From the NCBI GenBank assembly GCA_031254335.1, contig JAIRUP010000004.1:1-38561 (forward strand): 38,561 nt of DNA, given 5' to 3'. The stretch comes from Rickettsiales bacterium (GTDB taxonomy: Bacteria; Pseudomonadota; Alphaproteobacteria; Rs-D84). This document shows positions 6,935-15,291 of the stretch, in pieces. The notes beneath the pieces were generated by a model, which saw only the letters and a program-made list of their open reading frames with translations, did not search any database and was not told the origin of the DNA. The translations under genes were made by a program, and so were the position numbers. Numbering within the stretch: the stretch's first letter is position 1; every line of letters begins with the position of its first letter.

Positions 6935-6937
6935 TCT

Positions 6938-8008
6938 TTATTCCTCGTCGTCATCGTCCGGGTTCGACTGGTCGATGTCCAGCATTTCGTCCGCGATTCC
7001 GCTGGACTTCGCCTTAATCGCCGCAAGCAAGTCCGTCTGGGCTTCCGGGTTGTCTTTCAGCCACTGGCGCGCGTTCGCCTCTCCCTGGCCGATTCTTTGC
7101 GAATTATACGAATAGAACGCGCCGGATTTATCAATCATCCCGAATTTCACGCCCATATCCAAAATTTCCGACACGCGGCTTATACCCTCGCCATACATAA
7201 TCTTGAACTCCACCACGCGGAACGGCGGAGCAAGTTTGTTCTTCACGACCTTGACCCTTGTCTCGTTTCCGACAACCGTTTCCTTGTCCTTTATTTGGCC
7301 TATGCGGCGGATGTCCAGGCGGACCGACGCATAGAATTTAAGCGCGTTGCCGCCGCTGGTCGTTTCCGGCGAGCCGAACATGACCCCGATTTTCATCCTT
7401 ATTTGATTGATGAATATCATAAGCGTATTGCTGCGCGAAACGCTGCCCGCCAATTTTTTCAAGGCTTGCGACATAAGCCGCGCCGTCGTTCCCACAGACG
7501 GGTCGCCGATGTTGCCTTCCAATTCCGACTTCGGGACCAAGGCCGCGACCGAATCAACCACGACCACATCCACCGCCCCAGACTTTATCAGCGTGTCCGC
7601 GATTTCAAGAGCCTGCTCGCCGCTGTCAGGCTGAGAGATAATCAGGCTTTTCACATCCACGCCCAATTTATGCGCATAGTTCGGGTCGAGCGCATTCTCG
7701 GCGTCTATGTAAGCGCAGGTGCCGCCCTTTTTCTGGGCTTCGGCCACCGCGTGCAGGGCCAGCGTCGTTTTGCCAGAGCTTTCAGGGCCGTAGATTTCGA
7801 CGATACGGCCGCGCGGGTAGCCCCCTATGCCCAGCGCGATGTCGAGGCCCAGGGAACCCGTCGATATGCTGTCGATGTTCTGCGTCAGACCGTCGCCCAT
7901 CGTCATAATCGCGTCCTTGCCGAATTCGTTCTTAATCTTCGCCAAGACCGCGTCCAAAACCGAATTTTTCGAGGATGATTTCGTTTCCGAAGTTTTCGCT
8001 TTCGCCAT
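6938..8008 (-). CDS. recA: Recombinase RecA with an atypical L1 loop
   Basis: RecA forms the nucleoprotein filament for homologous recombination and triggers LexA cleavage. The 356-aa product has the Walker [10 protein letters not shown] (about residues 71-79), the typical L2 region ([20 protein letters not shown]) and an acidic C-terminal tail (PDDDDEE). The L1 loop reads [18 protein letters not shown] where most RecA proteins have EGEMGDSHVGLQARLMSQ or similar. The usual DAEHALDP is DAENALDP. These substitutions are at DNA-binding or core positions, yet the rest is well conserved, so the protein is probably functional in a divergent lineage. No clear alphaproteobacterial LexA box was seen upstream. 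Confidence 0.97.
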   Translation of the reverse strand: MAKAKTSETKSSSKNSVLDAVLAKIKNEFGKDAIMTMGDGLTQNIDSISTGSLGLDIALGIGGYPRGRIVEIYGPESSGKTTLALHAVAEAQKKGGTCAYIDAENALDPNYAHKLGVDVKSLIISQPDSGEQALEIADTLIKSGAVDVVVVDSVAALVPKSELEGNIGDPSVGTTARLMSQALKKLAGSVSRSNTLMIFINQIRMKIGVMFGSPETTSGGNALKFYASVRLDIRRIGQIKDKETVVGNETRVKVVKNKLAPPFRVVEFKIMYGEGISRVSEILDMGVKFGMIDKSGAFYSYNSQRIGQGEANARQWLKDNPEAQTDLLAAIKAKSSGIADEMLDIDQSNPDDDDEE

Positions 8009-8035
8009 AGTTTTCCCTTTTGTTTCGTCGTGGGA

Positions 8036-8065
8036 ATATTAGCAAAAGCAAATAGGTAGTGGCAA
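8036..8065 (-). promoter_or_regulatory. Candidate recA promoter
   Basis: On the minus strand TTGCCA (8065-8060), 18 bp, TAATAT (8041-8036), with an AAAGGGAAA ribosome site close to the ATG. Confidence 0.5.
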
Positions 8066-8171
8066 GCATATTTTTGGAGCGACAGGATTCGCTCGGCGCT
8101 TCGCACCTGCGCGGCATTCGTTCCCGCTCACTTCGTTCGTTGCGCTCGCCTTCGGCTCGCTAACTCATTGT

Positions 8172-8205
8172 CGAACCTTTCGCCGCTTCGCGGCTTGACG
8201 GTTCG
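8172..8205. repeat. Isolated nested hairpin between recA and tRNA-Pro
   Basis: CGAACC pairs with GGTTCG, and GCCGC with GCGGC inside it. The surrounding 8090-8220 stretch is full of TTCGCTCG-like repeats and contains no convincing reading frame. It may be an eroded repeat of a further family. Confidence 0.5.
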
Positions 8206-8221
8206 TTTCCTCGCTTCGCGC

Positions 8222-8257
8222 AAAAAAATAAAACCGCGCAAAGGCGGTTTGATTTTT
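8222..8257 (-). terminator. Terminator after tRNA-Pro
   Basis: Read on the minus strand, AAACCGCC and GCGGTTTT form a stem closed by TTTGC and followed by ATTTTTTT. The mirror-image T-run on the plus strand would also allow termination from the other side. Confidence 0.75.
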
Positions 8258-8258
8258 T

Positions 8259-8335
8259 TGGTCGGAGTGACAGGAATCGAACCTACGACCTCTGCGACCC
8301 GAACGCAGCGCTCTACCAGGCTGAGCTACACTCCG
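8259..8335 (-). tRNA. tRNA-Pro (anticodon CGG)
   Basis: Read on the minus strand, the acceptor stem CGGAGTG pairs with CACTCCG. The D-arm region is TAGCTCAGCCTGGTAGAGC. The anticodon stem CTGCG/CGCAG holds the loop TTCGGGT with anticodon CGG, and the T-loop is TTCGATT. CCA is encoded (complement of 8259-8261). It decodes CCG codons. A terminator follows directly. Confidence 0.95.
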
Positions 8336-8378
8336 ATTTCGGCATTATGCACGGATTTTTATCGAAATCAATTAAAAT

Positions 8379-8408
8379 GATGAGACCCCAGCCTTCGCGG
8401 GGGTCCCA
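8379..8408. repeat. Type B hairpin near the end of the next gene
   Basis: GATGAGACCCC...GGGGGTC form of the type B repeat, lacking the usual ATGACA tail. Confidence 0.65.
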
Positions 8409-8430
8409 ATTTTATTTACAGCGATTCGGA

Positions 8431-9000
8431 TTAATTCGAGGTGCCGTTGATTAACATCAGCGCGCTGTGGATGTCCCCGAGCGTTTTGCCCACATATTCA
8501 TGCACCGCGCCGCTTTGAACCAGCTTTTCACCGTCGGCGTGGCTGAACGGGACGATGCGGTCCGTCGTCCTGTCTTCCAAAAGGGCGCTTACTATGGCCC
8601 CTACCTCGGCATTGTTCACGCCGCCCATTTCTTCAAGCGCGCGCAGGCGGGAGTCAGTCGCCCTTTGATATATTTCAAAATTGCCTTGCAGGGCGTATTG
8701 GCTTTGATTCGGGTCAATATTTATCGAATCGCCGGGATTCCTGTTCGCATTGATGGAACCGCCGCCGGTAATCGAGCCGCCCAGACCGCCGCGCGCAGCC
8801 GTCGCCCCGGGGACCGCCGCCTTCTTCAATATGCCCGGAGTCATGACCGCGCGCGACGCGGTTCCACCGGCCATCCCGGCCGTCGTTTTCTTCGCCGCCA
8901 CCGCGCTTACCGCCTTGGCCTGGTTGCCCGACACAGTCGCGGCGTTCGCGCCGACCGCAAACATACAGAGCGCGGCGCATACAATCAGTTTCGTTTTCAT
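8431..9000 (-). CDS. Unknown exported protein, Ala/Gly-rich
   Basis: I do not recognise this 189-aa protein. It has a clear Sec signal peptide (MKTKLIVCAALCMFAVGANA, cleaved about residue 20). A low-complexity Ala/Thr/Gly segment with basic residues follows (about 20-85, including a GGLGGSITGGGSINANRN-like stretch), then a better-ordered, helix-forming C-terminal half (about 95-189). The start has a strong Shine-Dalgarno sequence (AAGGGAGAG). It lies 15 bp downstream of an outer-membrane barrel gene on the same strand, so both may be transcribed together. A surface or periplasmic role is plausible; nothing more specific is supported. Confidence 0.8.
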   Translation of the reverse strand: MKTKLIVCAALCMFAVGANAATVSGNQAKAVSAVAAKKTTAGMAGGTASRAVMTPGILKKAAVPGATAARGGLGGSITGGGSINANRNPGDSINIDPNQSQYALQGNFEIYQRATDSRLRALEEMGGVNNAEVGAIVSALLEDRTTDRIVPFSHADGEKLVQSGAVHEYVGKTLGDIHSALMLINGTSN

Positions 9001-9015
9001 GCTTTCTCTCCCTTA

Positions 9016-9855
9016 TTATATTTCAAACCGCAGACCCAGGCGCAGGAAGTGCGCAGGGTCCGATACGAAATTGGTTTTGAGTTTTCCCGCGACTTCGGTC
9101 GGGGCGCCAGCGCCGACAGTCGTCGTATATATAATAGGCTGCTCCATTTCCGCGCTTCCGTTCATCACAAGCCTGTATCCCAAATCGACGAAGACGCCCT
9201 TGCCGACTTCGCCGTATAGGCCCGCCATGCCCTGGGCGGACAGTCTGCTGAACGAGCGCGATTCACGGACGATGGCACTTGTTATTGTGATATCATTTAG
9301 AGAATCATAATAGGTTCCGCGAGCAGCCCGTTCAATTTGCGCTATGTTCAGGCCCACGCCCGCACCGATATAGGGGCGGACCGCCCATTTCCTTGTCCCG
9401 AAGTCCCAATACGCGTTCGCCATAAACGAATAATTGCCGAAATCCAGAGAATGAAATTCATCGTTCGCAACATCCATATACTTGTCGGAAAACGGGAACA
9501 CATAGTTGAACTCCAACTCGCCCCTGAAATTCTTGCTGAAAAATCCGAACGCGCCCGATATGCCGAACGGGCTGTAATTCAATTCATCCTGTTCAGTTTC
9601 GGTTTGGACGCCGTTTACAGAGTCATAGGTTTTAATGCTATACTTTTCGGTCCAGCCGGCGAAGCCCTTCATGACCGCGAACGACGCGTAGGTGCCGACC
9701 GTTTCATCCCGCACAGGGGCGCGGTTTTCCCGGGCCTGGGCATAGGAAAAGTCCGATTTGCTTGTCGCGTAGTTGTTGTTCTTCACCACGGCGGAAGATT
9801 CCGAGGTGAAAAAGACCGGAAGGGCCACGGCCATAAGTTTCATAAACGATTTCAT
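9016..9855 (-). CDS. Outer-membrane beta-barrel protein
   Basis: A 279-aa exported protein with a signal peptide ending about ESSA/VV (residue 22). The mature part alternates hydrophobic and polar residues in short strands typical of small barrels: FRGELEFNYVFPF, YSFMANAYWDFG, WAVRPYIGAGVGLNIAQIE, and the end FLRLGLRFEI. The layout (RPYIGAGVG in mid-protein, about eight strands) resembles the OmpA-like/Msp4-Opa surface antigen superfamily common in Alphaproteobacteria. It lies upstream of the unknown exported protein on the same strand. Ligand and exact family are not decidable from the sequence. Confidence 0.8.
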   Translation of the reverse strand: MKSFMKLMAVALPVFFTSESSAVVKNNNYATSKSDFSYAQARENRAPVRDETVGTYASFAVMKGFAGWTEKYSIKTYDSVNGVQTETEQDELNYSPFGISGAFGFFSKNFRGELEFNYVFPFSDKYMDVANDEFHSLDFGNYSFMANAYWDFGTRKWAVRPYIGAGVGLNIAQIERAARGTYYDSLNDITITSAIVRESRSFSRLSAQGMAGLYGEVGKGVFVDLGYRLVMNGSAEMEQPIIYTTTVGAGAPTEVAGKLKTNFVSDPAHFLRLGLRFEI

Positions 9856-9913
9856 TTTTCAATCCTTGTTTCGGTTGCGTCGGTTCTCTCTTCCTTGGAG
9901 ATATTATATCATA

Positions 9914-9946
9914 AAAAGAAGGAAGATGGAAGAAGTAAGAAGGAAG
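9914..9946. repeat. Type D purine tract
   Basis: AGAAGGAAGATGGAAGAAGT and following GAAGGAAGA units, between the lipoprotein gene and the barrel gene. Confidence 0.75.
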
Positions 9947-9963
9947 AATTACCCCCCACCAAA

Positions 9964-10473
9964 TCAATCGAATTCGCAGGTGAAGCCGTATTCGCGCATG
10001 TTCGCGGAACCCGCGTCCGCGCGGAAGTCGAAGAACGGATTCGGACGGAAGGTGTCGAACGACGGATTGTCATACACCACATTCACCCATCTGACGCCCT
10101 TGCCGCATATCCTTTTCGACGAGGCCTCGGCCACACGCTCCAATATCTCGCCCGCCTTCATGCCCGCGTCCATGCCTTCGGCCCGGGGCATAAGGCGCAG
10201 GCGCATTTCTTTGAGGTCGCTGTCCGACTTTATGACCTGGACCCGGACCGTTCTTCCGCGGAAGTCCTGGAACCAGGTTTCCACATTCGTTCCGCCCCAT
10301 CTTTGGGCGATGTCCTCCGCCTGGGCCTCGTTCCTTGGCTGCGCCATGCCGCCCACGCCGCCCACGAACTGCGGGTCCGGCTGGATGGTTCCATAGCCGC
10401 CCGGATAGTTTTCCTCGGGCGAGGCGCAGGCCGCGAGCATTGCGCAAGTAAAGACCATAAATAATTTTTTCAT
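9964..10473 (-). CDS. Unknown lipoprotein
   Basis: A 169-aa protein with a lipoprotein signal (basic start MKKLF, lipobox LAAC with the modified Cys at residue 16). The mature chain starts with a Pro/Gly/Gln-rich segment and continues with a region predicted to be mixed alpha/beta (TWFQDFRGRTVRVQVIKSD onward), with two further Cys (RICGKG and FTCEFD) that could form a disulfide. I do not recognise the family. An open frame continues upstream to 10563, but the lipoprotein signal fixes the start at 10473. The gene is divergent from virB11 and shares a symmetrical promoter region with it. A VirB7-like or T4SS-associated role is only a contextual thought. Confidence 0.8.
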   Translation of the reverse strand: MKKLFMVFTCAMLAACASPEENYPGGYGTIQPDPQFVGGVGGMAQPRNEAQAEDIAQRWGGTNVETWFQDFRGRTVRVQVIKSDSDLKEMRLRLMPRAEGMDAGMKAGEILERVAEASSKRICGKGVRWVNVVYDNPSFDTFRPNPFFDFRADAGSANMREYGFTCEFD

Positions 10474-10493
10474 AGCATTTCTCTTTTTATGCG

Positions 10494-10526
10494 GATGAGA
10501 TACCGGCTCGATGCCAGGTATGACAC
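10494..10526. repeat. Type B repeat in the lipoprotein leader
   Basis: GATGAGATACCGGC...GGTATGACAC, a degraded type B copy lying in the predicted 5' leader of the lipoprotein mRNA. Confidence 0.6.
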
Positions 10527-10534
10527 TTGTCATA

Positions 10535-10583
10535 ATGGTATCATTATTAGGCGTTTGATTCAAGGGGTTAGTTGTGATACCAT
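10535..10583. promoter_or_regulatory. Symmetrical divergent promoters or operator of virB11 and the lipoprotein
   Basis: ATGGTATCA (10535-10543) and TGATACCAT (10575-10583) form a perfect 9-bp inverted repeat separated by 31 bp and centred on TTGATTCAA. As promoters: plus strand TTGATT (10555-10560), 17 bp, TACCAT (10578-10583); minus strand TTGAAT (10563-10558), 17 bp, TACCAT (10540-10535). Both -10 boxes are preceded by TGA, as in extended -10 promoters. The dyad could equally be an operator for a dimeric or looping regulator. Confidence 0.5.
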
Positions 10584-10587
10584 TGAA

Positions 10588-10617
10588 AGGAAGAAGGCAG
10601 AAGTAAGAAGGAAGAAG
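10588..10617 (+). promoter_or_regulatory. Type D purine tract acting as the virB11 ribosome-binding site
   Basis: AAGGAAGAAGGCAGAAGTAA and the following AAGGAAGAA lie directly against the GTG start at 10617. The last AAGGA is 4-5 nt before the start codon and is the only Shine-Dalgarno candidate, so translation initiation appears to depend on the repeat. Confidence 0.55.
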
Positions 10618-11576
10618 TGTCGAATGTAGTATTGGATACTTTATTGAAACCGCTGGCGGAATTCTTTTCCCCGGAATTCGTCGAGGAAATCGCCGTCAAC
10701 AACGAAGGACGCGTTTGGCTTCGACTTCACGGCGCGCGCGTCCCATGGGTTCCTTACAATTCGGACAAACTTACCAAAGACTATTTGCTGACCCTTATCC
10801 GCACAGTCGCCAATGTCTACGACAAGCCCTTCGACCCCGCGCGCGGAGTTCCCGTCGTTTATGCCACCCTTCCCGGAAACCACCGCTTCGCCGCAATCGC
10901 CGGCCAAAATGTTTCATACGACGACAACGACATTACGGGCGGAGTCGCCCTTAACATCCGCGGCGCGAGCGCGCCCGAGACCAGCTTCGCGAAATACCAT
11001 TTGACGAAGGGCGCGCCCCTTAAAAAAATCAGCAGGCGCGGAGCCGCGCTTCCATCCGACCCGCACGACAAACTGATGTCCATCATAGAATCCGGCGCGC
11101 CAATCATAATTTCCGGCAGCACCGCGACGGGCAAAACCACATTATTAAATCATATCCTGACCTTGATTGACAGGAATCTCCGCGTCATAACCATCGAGGA
11201 TTCGCGCGAGATAACCGTCCCGCAGGAGAACCGCGTTCACCTTATGCTGTCGCGGACCGACCAGAACAATGCCTTCGATTACGCGAAACTTCTGGATTTG
11301 GTCGTCCGCATGACGCCCGATGTCATAATCGGCGGCGAGATTTCCACCGGCAACGCGTCCGTTCTTTGGGAAATCATGGGGACAGGCCACAATCATTTCT
11401 ACACCACAATCCACGCCGAGAATTCCGACGCGGCCTATGACGCTTTCGCCGACCGCATCCTTCACACCCAGCCGGCTTATAATCGGACCGAATTAATCAA
11501 GGAAATGCGGCGAAAGATTCATGTCGTGCAGGTTGCGCGCGACGGCTCGCTGAGGGCGATAACGGAAGTGGTGTAA
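10617..11576 (+). CDS. virB11: Type IV secretion ATPase VirB11-like, orphan
   Basis: VirB11 ATPases form hexamers at the cytoplasmic side of type IV secretion systems. The 319-aa protein has the N-terminal domain and a RecA-like C-terminal domain with Walker A GSTATGKTT (about residues 167-175). The ITIEDSREI Asp-box follows, then a GEIS segment where GELRG is usual, and GHNHFYTTIHAE in place of GHxGSxTTxHA. The GTG start sits directly behind a purine repeat. No other vir/tra gene lies in the window, as in lineages where virB genes are scattered. The altered Walker B and His-box surroundings make it a divergent but apparently intact member. Confidence 0.88.
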   Translation: MSNVVLDTLLKPLAEFFSPEFVEEIAVNNEGRVWLRLHGARVPWVPYNSDKLTKDYLLTLIRTVANVYDKPFDPARGVPVVYATLPGNHRFAAIAGQNVSYDDNDITGGVALNIRGASAPETSFAKYHLTKGAPLKKISRRGAALPSDPHDKLMSIIESGAPIIISGSTATGKTTLLNHILTLIDRNLRVITIEDSREITVPQENRVHLMLSRTDQNNAFDYAKLLDLVVRMTPDVIIGGEISTGNASVLWEIMGTGHNHFYTTIHAENSDAAYDAFADRILHTQPAYNRTELIKEMRRKIHVVQVARDGSLRAITEVV

Positions 11577-11577
11577 G

Positions 11578-11738
11578 GACAAAAAAAGTAAGCGCAATTT
11601 TTCATTTTCGGTCTATATTATCCACTACCGTCGGAAAACGGGTCGTCGCGGCGGCGACCAAGGCCAGACGCCGACCCGTTTTCCTTGGTATTGAATAATC
11701 TATCCTCGAAAATGCGATTGCGCTAAACTTTTTTTGAG
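11578..11738 (+). repeat. Type A element, full length, after virB11
   Basis: It begins one base after the virB11 stop codon. The outer stem is AGCGCAAT (11591-11598) with ATTGCGCT (11717-11724), and the inner stem GGAAAACGGGTCG with CGACCCGTTTTCC. It lies between convergent virB11 and the MFS gene. Confidence 0.92.
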
Positions 11739-11745
11739 TTTATTA

Positions 11746-11811
11746 CCTGGATTCCAGCTTTCGCTGGAATGACGGCGGAGGGGATGTCGGATTAAATCCG
11801 ACCATGACATT
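11746..11811. repeat. Two type B hairpins
   Basis: CCTGGATTCCAGC/GCTGGAATGACGG (11746-11776) and GTCGGATT/AATCCGAC followed by CATGACA (11784-11811), immediately before the MFS stop codon. Confidence 0.85.
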
Positions 11812-13000
11812 ATTTATTTATATTGCGCGTGATATAGGCGGCGGCGAGGGCCAGCAAGGCCGCCAGAACCCAGACCGACGCCAAGTTCCCCGTAATATAT
11901 ATGACCGCCGCGCCCAAAAGAGGGCCCATGACCTTGGCCAGATATTTCGCCGTTTGGAATATACCCACGAACCTGGTCTTTTCCGCCTTGGTCGTCGCCG
12001 CATGGAACGGCAACTCCTTTATAGGCTCGACCACGGAATTGGGTATTTGCCAAAGGACGAACAGGGCCAGCATCAGCATTCCGCTTGAACACGACGCGAA
12101 CAGCGCAGGCAGCGCAAACGACACGAAGCCGATTGCAAGCAATCTTCCAGTTCCGATTTTTCTTGCGAGCGCGGTGCTTGGGCCCGCGAGCAATGCGAAC
12201 GGAACCGTTCCAATCGCCAAGACCATGCCGAGAGCGTCCTTGGAAAAGCCCGCCCCCACCACCGCAAGCGGGACATACAGCGCGCGCAAGGACTGCGTCG
12301 CATAATAGCCGAAGCTGGCCGCATAGGCCCGCACAAGAGTTTCGTTCCCCGCGAATTCCCTTAGGTTCCCGAAGATTTTCCTTATCGTATGGAACAAGGG
12401 CGCGGGCAATGTCCTTTTATCCGCCGCAGTTATTTTATAGTTCCTGTAATACAGCAACGCCACCAGCATGACCGCGCTTACCAGAACAAGGGGCGCGCGG
12501 ATGTCGTTCGTCATCGTCGCGAACCTTAGCGCGACGACGGGAGCCACGATGGAACCCAGATTATTCAGAGTATAGTATCTTCCGCTGACCTTCGCGATGC
12601 CCGCATCCCCCGCGAATTCCGCCATGAACAGCGTCAGGCTCATAATCAGCAACGCCCAGCCGAATTCGCGGAACACATCCAACGCTATGAAAGAGCCCGC
12701 GCTTGGCTGGAACACCATTCCGAATGTCGCCACGATTATCATCATCAATGAAAGCGGCAAAATCCGCGCCTTTGGAAGCAGGCGGAATATTTCGCTGCTG
12801 AACATCGCGAACAGCATCGTTATGACCGCGAACGCCGCGGAATACAAGCCGACCAAGGACGCGTCCTTGAATATATCGAACAGTATCAGCGAATAGACCG
12901 TGGAAAAGATTGCTCCGCCCAGGCCGTAAAACAATCCGATATTGGCGAAGGTGTAGCCGCTGGTTCGTCCACTGAAAGATAAGTATTTGTCGCCCGCCAT
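11810..13000 (-). CDS. MFS transporter of unknown substrate
   Basis: A 396-aa integral membrane protein with about twelve hydrophobic helices in two halves, typical of the major facilitator superfamily. The order is a first six-helix block (from about IGLFYGLGGAIFSTVYSLIL), a cytoplasmic loop rich in Lys/Arg near residue 190 (YYRNYKITAADKRTLPAP), and a second block ending AALLALAAAYITRNINK. The GRYYTLNNLGSIVAPVVAL stretch after helix 4 is the kind of conserved loop seen in drug-export MFS members. No substrate-specific motif is recognised. The ATG directly abuts a type A element (13001-13158), whose T-rich minus strand forms the entire upstream region, and no ribosome site is visible. Confidence 0.88.
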   Translation of the reverse strand: MAGDKYLSFSGRTSGYTFANIGLFYGLGGAIFSTVYSLILFDIFKDASLVGLYSAAFAVITMLFAMFSSEIFRLLPKARILPLSLMMIIVATFGMVFQPSAGSFIALDVFREFGWALLIMSLTLFMAEFAGDAGIAKVSGRYYTLNNLGSIVAPVVALRFATMTNDIRAPLVLVSAVMLVALLYYRNYKITAADKRTLPAPLFHTIRKIFGNLREFAGNETLVRAYAASFGYYATQSLRALYVPLAVVGAGFSKDALGMVLAIGTVPFALLAGPSTALARKIGTGRLLAIGFVSFALPALFASCSSGMLMLALFVLWQIPNSVVEPIKELPFHAATTKAEKTRFVGIFQTAKYLAKVMGPLLGAAVIYITGNLASVWVLAALLALAAAYITRNINK

Positions 13001-13158
13001 GACAAAAAATTCAACCTCGGTTTTTCGTTTTCGGCCCGAATCGCCCGCTTGCTTGGAAAACCGACGCCTCGCGGACGCCGCAGTCCAGACTCGGGTCGGT
13101 TTTCCCGCGCATCGAACGATTTGCCCTCGAAAACGCGACCTCGCTAGGATTTTTAGAG
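13001..13158 (+). repeat. Type A element, full length, abutting the MFS start codon
   Basis: It begins at the base following the MFS start codon complement and ends TTTTTAGAG, 30 bp from the recG stop. The inner stem GGAAAACCGAC/GTCGGTTTTCC is intact. The outer arms are no longer complementary: ACCTCG appears in both instead of as a complement. Confidence 0.88.
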
Positions 13159-13187
13159 CTTATTCAATTATATGAATTATAACAGAA

Positions 13188-15257
13188 TCAGCCGGCTTTT
13201 ACAAACTGCATCGCGTCCGCGCGGCCGAACAGTTCAAGCAGCGTTCGCGCCGCGACGCCGCGCGCGGATTTTAATCCCGGGTCCGCAGCCACCAATTCAC
13301 GCGCGCTTGCCGCCGCCATCCTGAACAAGGCCTTATGCGCGCGCCAGTCCACGAACCTATAATTTATGAATCCGCTTTGCCTGACCCCAAGCATTTCACC
13401 TATGCCGCGCATTGCCAAGTCATGCTCGGCAATCTCGAACCCGTCGTCCGTTTCGCACAAGATTTCCAGGCGGCGCGCGCCGTCGCCTGTCATCCCGCGG
13501 CCCTCGCACAATATGCAGAACGACCGGCGCGCGCCGCGGCCGACGCGGCCGCGAAGCTGGTGAAGCGCGGCCAGCCCGAAACGCCACGCGTCCTCGATTA
13601 CCATGACGGAGGCTTCCGGGACATCAATCCCAACCTCGACAACCGTCGTCGCGACAAGGATTTTTATTTCGCCGCTTGCGAATTTCGCCAATGCCGCGTC
13701 CCGCTCGGCCTTGGGCATTTTGCCGTGGGCCAGGCCGACGGACGCCGCGCCGAATTCCGCGGCCAGCGCGCGGAAGCGGTTCTCGGCCGACATCAAATCG
13801 CTTGCTTCCGATTCCGCCACCAACGGGCAGACCCAGAAAACCCTTGCGCCCTTTTCGATTTCGTTTTTGAGGCGCGCGCACAGAGCCGGGATTTTCTCCG
13901 CCGACAATTTCGTCGTCTTTATGGGAAGCCGGCCCGCCGGTTTTTCATTTATAACCGACACATCCATATCGCCGTAAATCGTCATAGAAAGCGTTCTTGG
14001 TATCGGCGTCGCGCTTAGCGCGAGCACATCCGTCATCGCGCCTTTGCTTGTCATATCAAGCCGCTGGCCCACGCCGAATCGGTGCTGCTCGTCTATGACC
14101 GCGAGGCCAAGGTTCCGGTATTCCACCGCTTCCTGGAACAATGCGTGGGTGCCGATTATTATTTTCGCGCGGCCGGATTTGAGCGCGACCAATTTCTCGC
14201 GCCGCTCGGCCCCCTTGTCGCGGCCCGTCAGGATTTCCGAATGGATATTCAGCCGTTCCAGCAGCGGGCGGATTTTCGCATAGTGCTGCTGCGCAAGAGC
14301 GTCCGTCGGGGCGAGAAGCACCGATTGAAACCCGCTTTCCGCCGCGCGGAGCATCGCGAGCAACGACACAATCGTTTTGCCGCTTCCAACATCGCCCTGG
14401 ACCAGGCGGCGCATTTGGACCGGCTTCGCCATGTCCGCCAAAATTTCGTCCACCGCCCGCTTTTGCGATTCGGTAAGTTGGAACGGGAGGAGTTCGAGCA
14501 GCGCGCCGGTCAGAGCGTTCGTGCCTTGCATGGAGATTCCCGGCTGGCCCTCGGTTTTCTTCCGCGTCAAGGCGACCGCGATTTGGTGCGCGAACAGCTC
14601 GTCGAACGCAAGGCGGCATATCGCGCGCGAAGTCGGAGCGACATCTTCCAGGGTTTTCGGGGAATGCGCGGCGCGAAGGGCTTCGGCGAAAGACAGATTA
14701 TCGAACGCCGCCAAGGTTTCGTCGTTCAGCCATTCGGGCGCGCGCGGGATTCGCGGCGTTATTTGGTCCCGGAGATTTTGCATTATTTTTTGGGTGAGGC
14801 CTTCGCACAGCGGGTATATCGCCTGGAATTCCGGGATTTTCGACGGGTCCGCCGCGATGTAGTCCGGGTGAGAGAAGACGCCGTTCTCCAACTTGCCGCT
14901 GATTATGCGGGTTTCGCCGATTGGAAGCTGCTTCGACCAATAGTCCGAGAAGCCTGTTCCCCAGAATTGAATCGCCGCCGCCACGCCGTCCTTGTCGCGG
15001 GCGAAAAATTGAAGCGGACGCCTGCCGCCGCGAAACGAGGCCGCGGGCTTCATTCCCGTGATTTCAAGCGGGACCGTTATGATTTCGCCGGGCGTTCCGT
15101 CCGCGAGCCGCGGAACCATCGGCCTGAATTTGAGGTCCGTCGGGCGGTGCAGCAGAAAGTCCAGAATGCGGCGGCCGCCCAAGAGTTCGGCAAGCTTTTC
15201 GGCCAATTTCGGGCCTATGCCTTTTATATATTGCAAATCGGTTGCGAAGAATTCCAT
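13188..15257 (-). CDS. recG: ATP-dependent DNA helicase RecG
   Basis: RecG regresses stalled replication forks and migrates branched DNA. The 689-aa protein has an N-terminal HhH-like start (LQYIKGIGPKLAEKLAELL), the OB-fold wedge domain (about residues 60-150), helicase motif I GDVGSGKT (about 287-294), motif II DEQH in VIDEQHRFGVGQR (about 386), SATPIPRT, and motif VI LHQLRGRVGRGARRSFC. I chose the ATG at 15257, which gives the family start MEFFATDLQ; an in-frame ATG at 15311 would overlap yidD. The gene is divergent from yidD with 34 bp between starts. Confidence 0.97.
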   Translation of the reverse strand: MEFFATDLQYIKGIGPKLAEKLAELLGGRRILDFLLHRPTDLKFRPMVPRLADGTPGEIITVPLEITGMKPAASFRGGRRPLQFFARDKDGVAAAIQFWGTGFSDYWSKQLPIGETRIISGKLENGVFSHPDYIAADPSKIPEFQAIYPLCEGLTQKIMQNLRDQITPRIPRAPEWLNDETLAAFDNLSFAEALRAAHSPKTLEDVAPTSRAICRLAFDELFAHQIAVALTRKKTEGQPGISMQGTNALTGALLELLPFQLTESQKRAVDEILADMAKPVQMRRLVQGDVGSGKTIVSLLAMLRAAESGFQSVLLAPTDALAQQHYAKIRPLLERLNIHSEILTGRDKGAERREKLVALKSGRAKIIIGTHALFQEAVEYRNLGLAVIDEQHRFGVGQRLDMTSKGAMTDVLALSATPIPRTLSMTIYGDMDVSVINEKPAGRLPIKTTKLSAEKIPALCARLKNEIEKGARVFWVCPLVAESEASDLMSAENRFRALAAEFGAASVGLAHGKMPKAERDAALAKFASGEIKILVATTVVEVGIDVPEASVMVIEDAWRFGLAALHQLRGRVGRGARRSFCILCEGRGMTGDGARRLEILCETDDGFEIAEHDLAMRGIGEMLGVRQSGFINYRFVDWRAHKALFRMAAASARELVAADPGLKSARGVAARTLLELFGRADAMQFVKAG

Positions 15258-15291
15258 AATGGCATTATTTATTACACGGGGTTCGCGGTCA

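Noticed and set aside
7097-7978. A 293-codon frame antisense to recA
   Set aside because: It covers the conserved recA gene and has no independent coding signal.
8010-8060. LexA/SOS operator upstream of recA
   Set aside because: The alphaproteobacterial GTTC-N7-GTTC pattern was not found.
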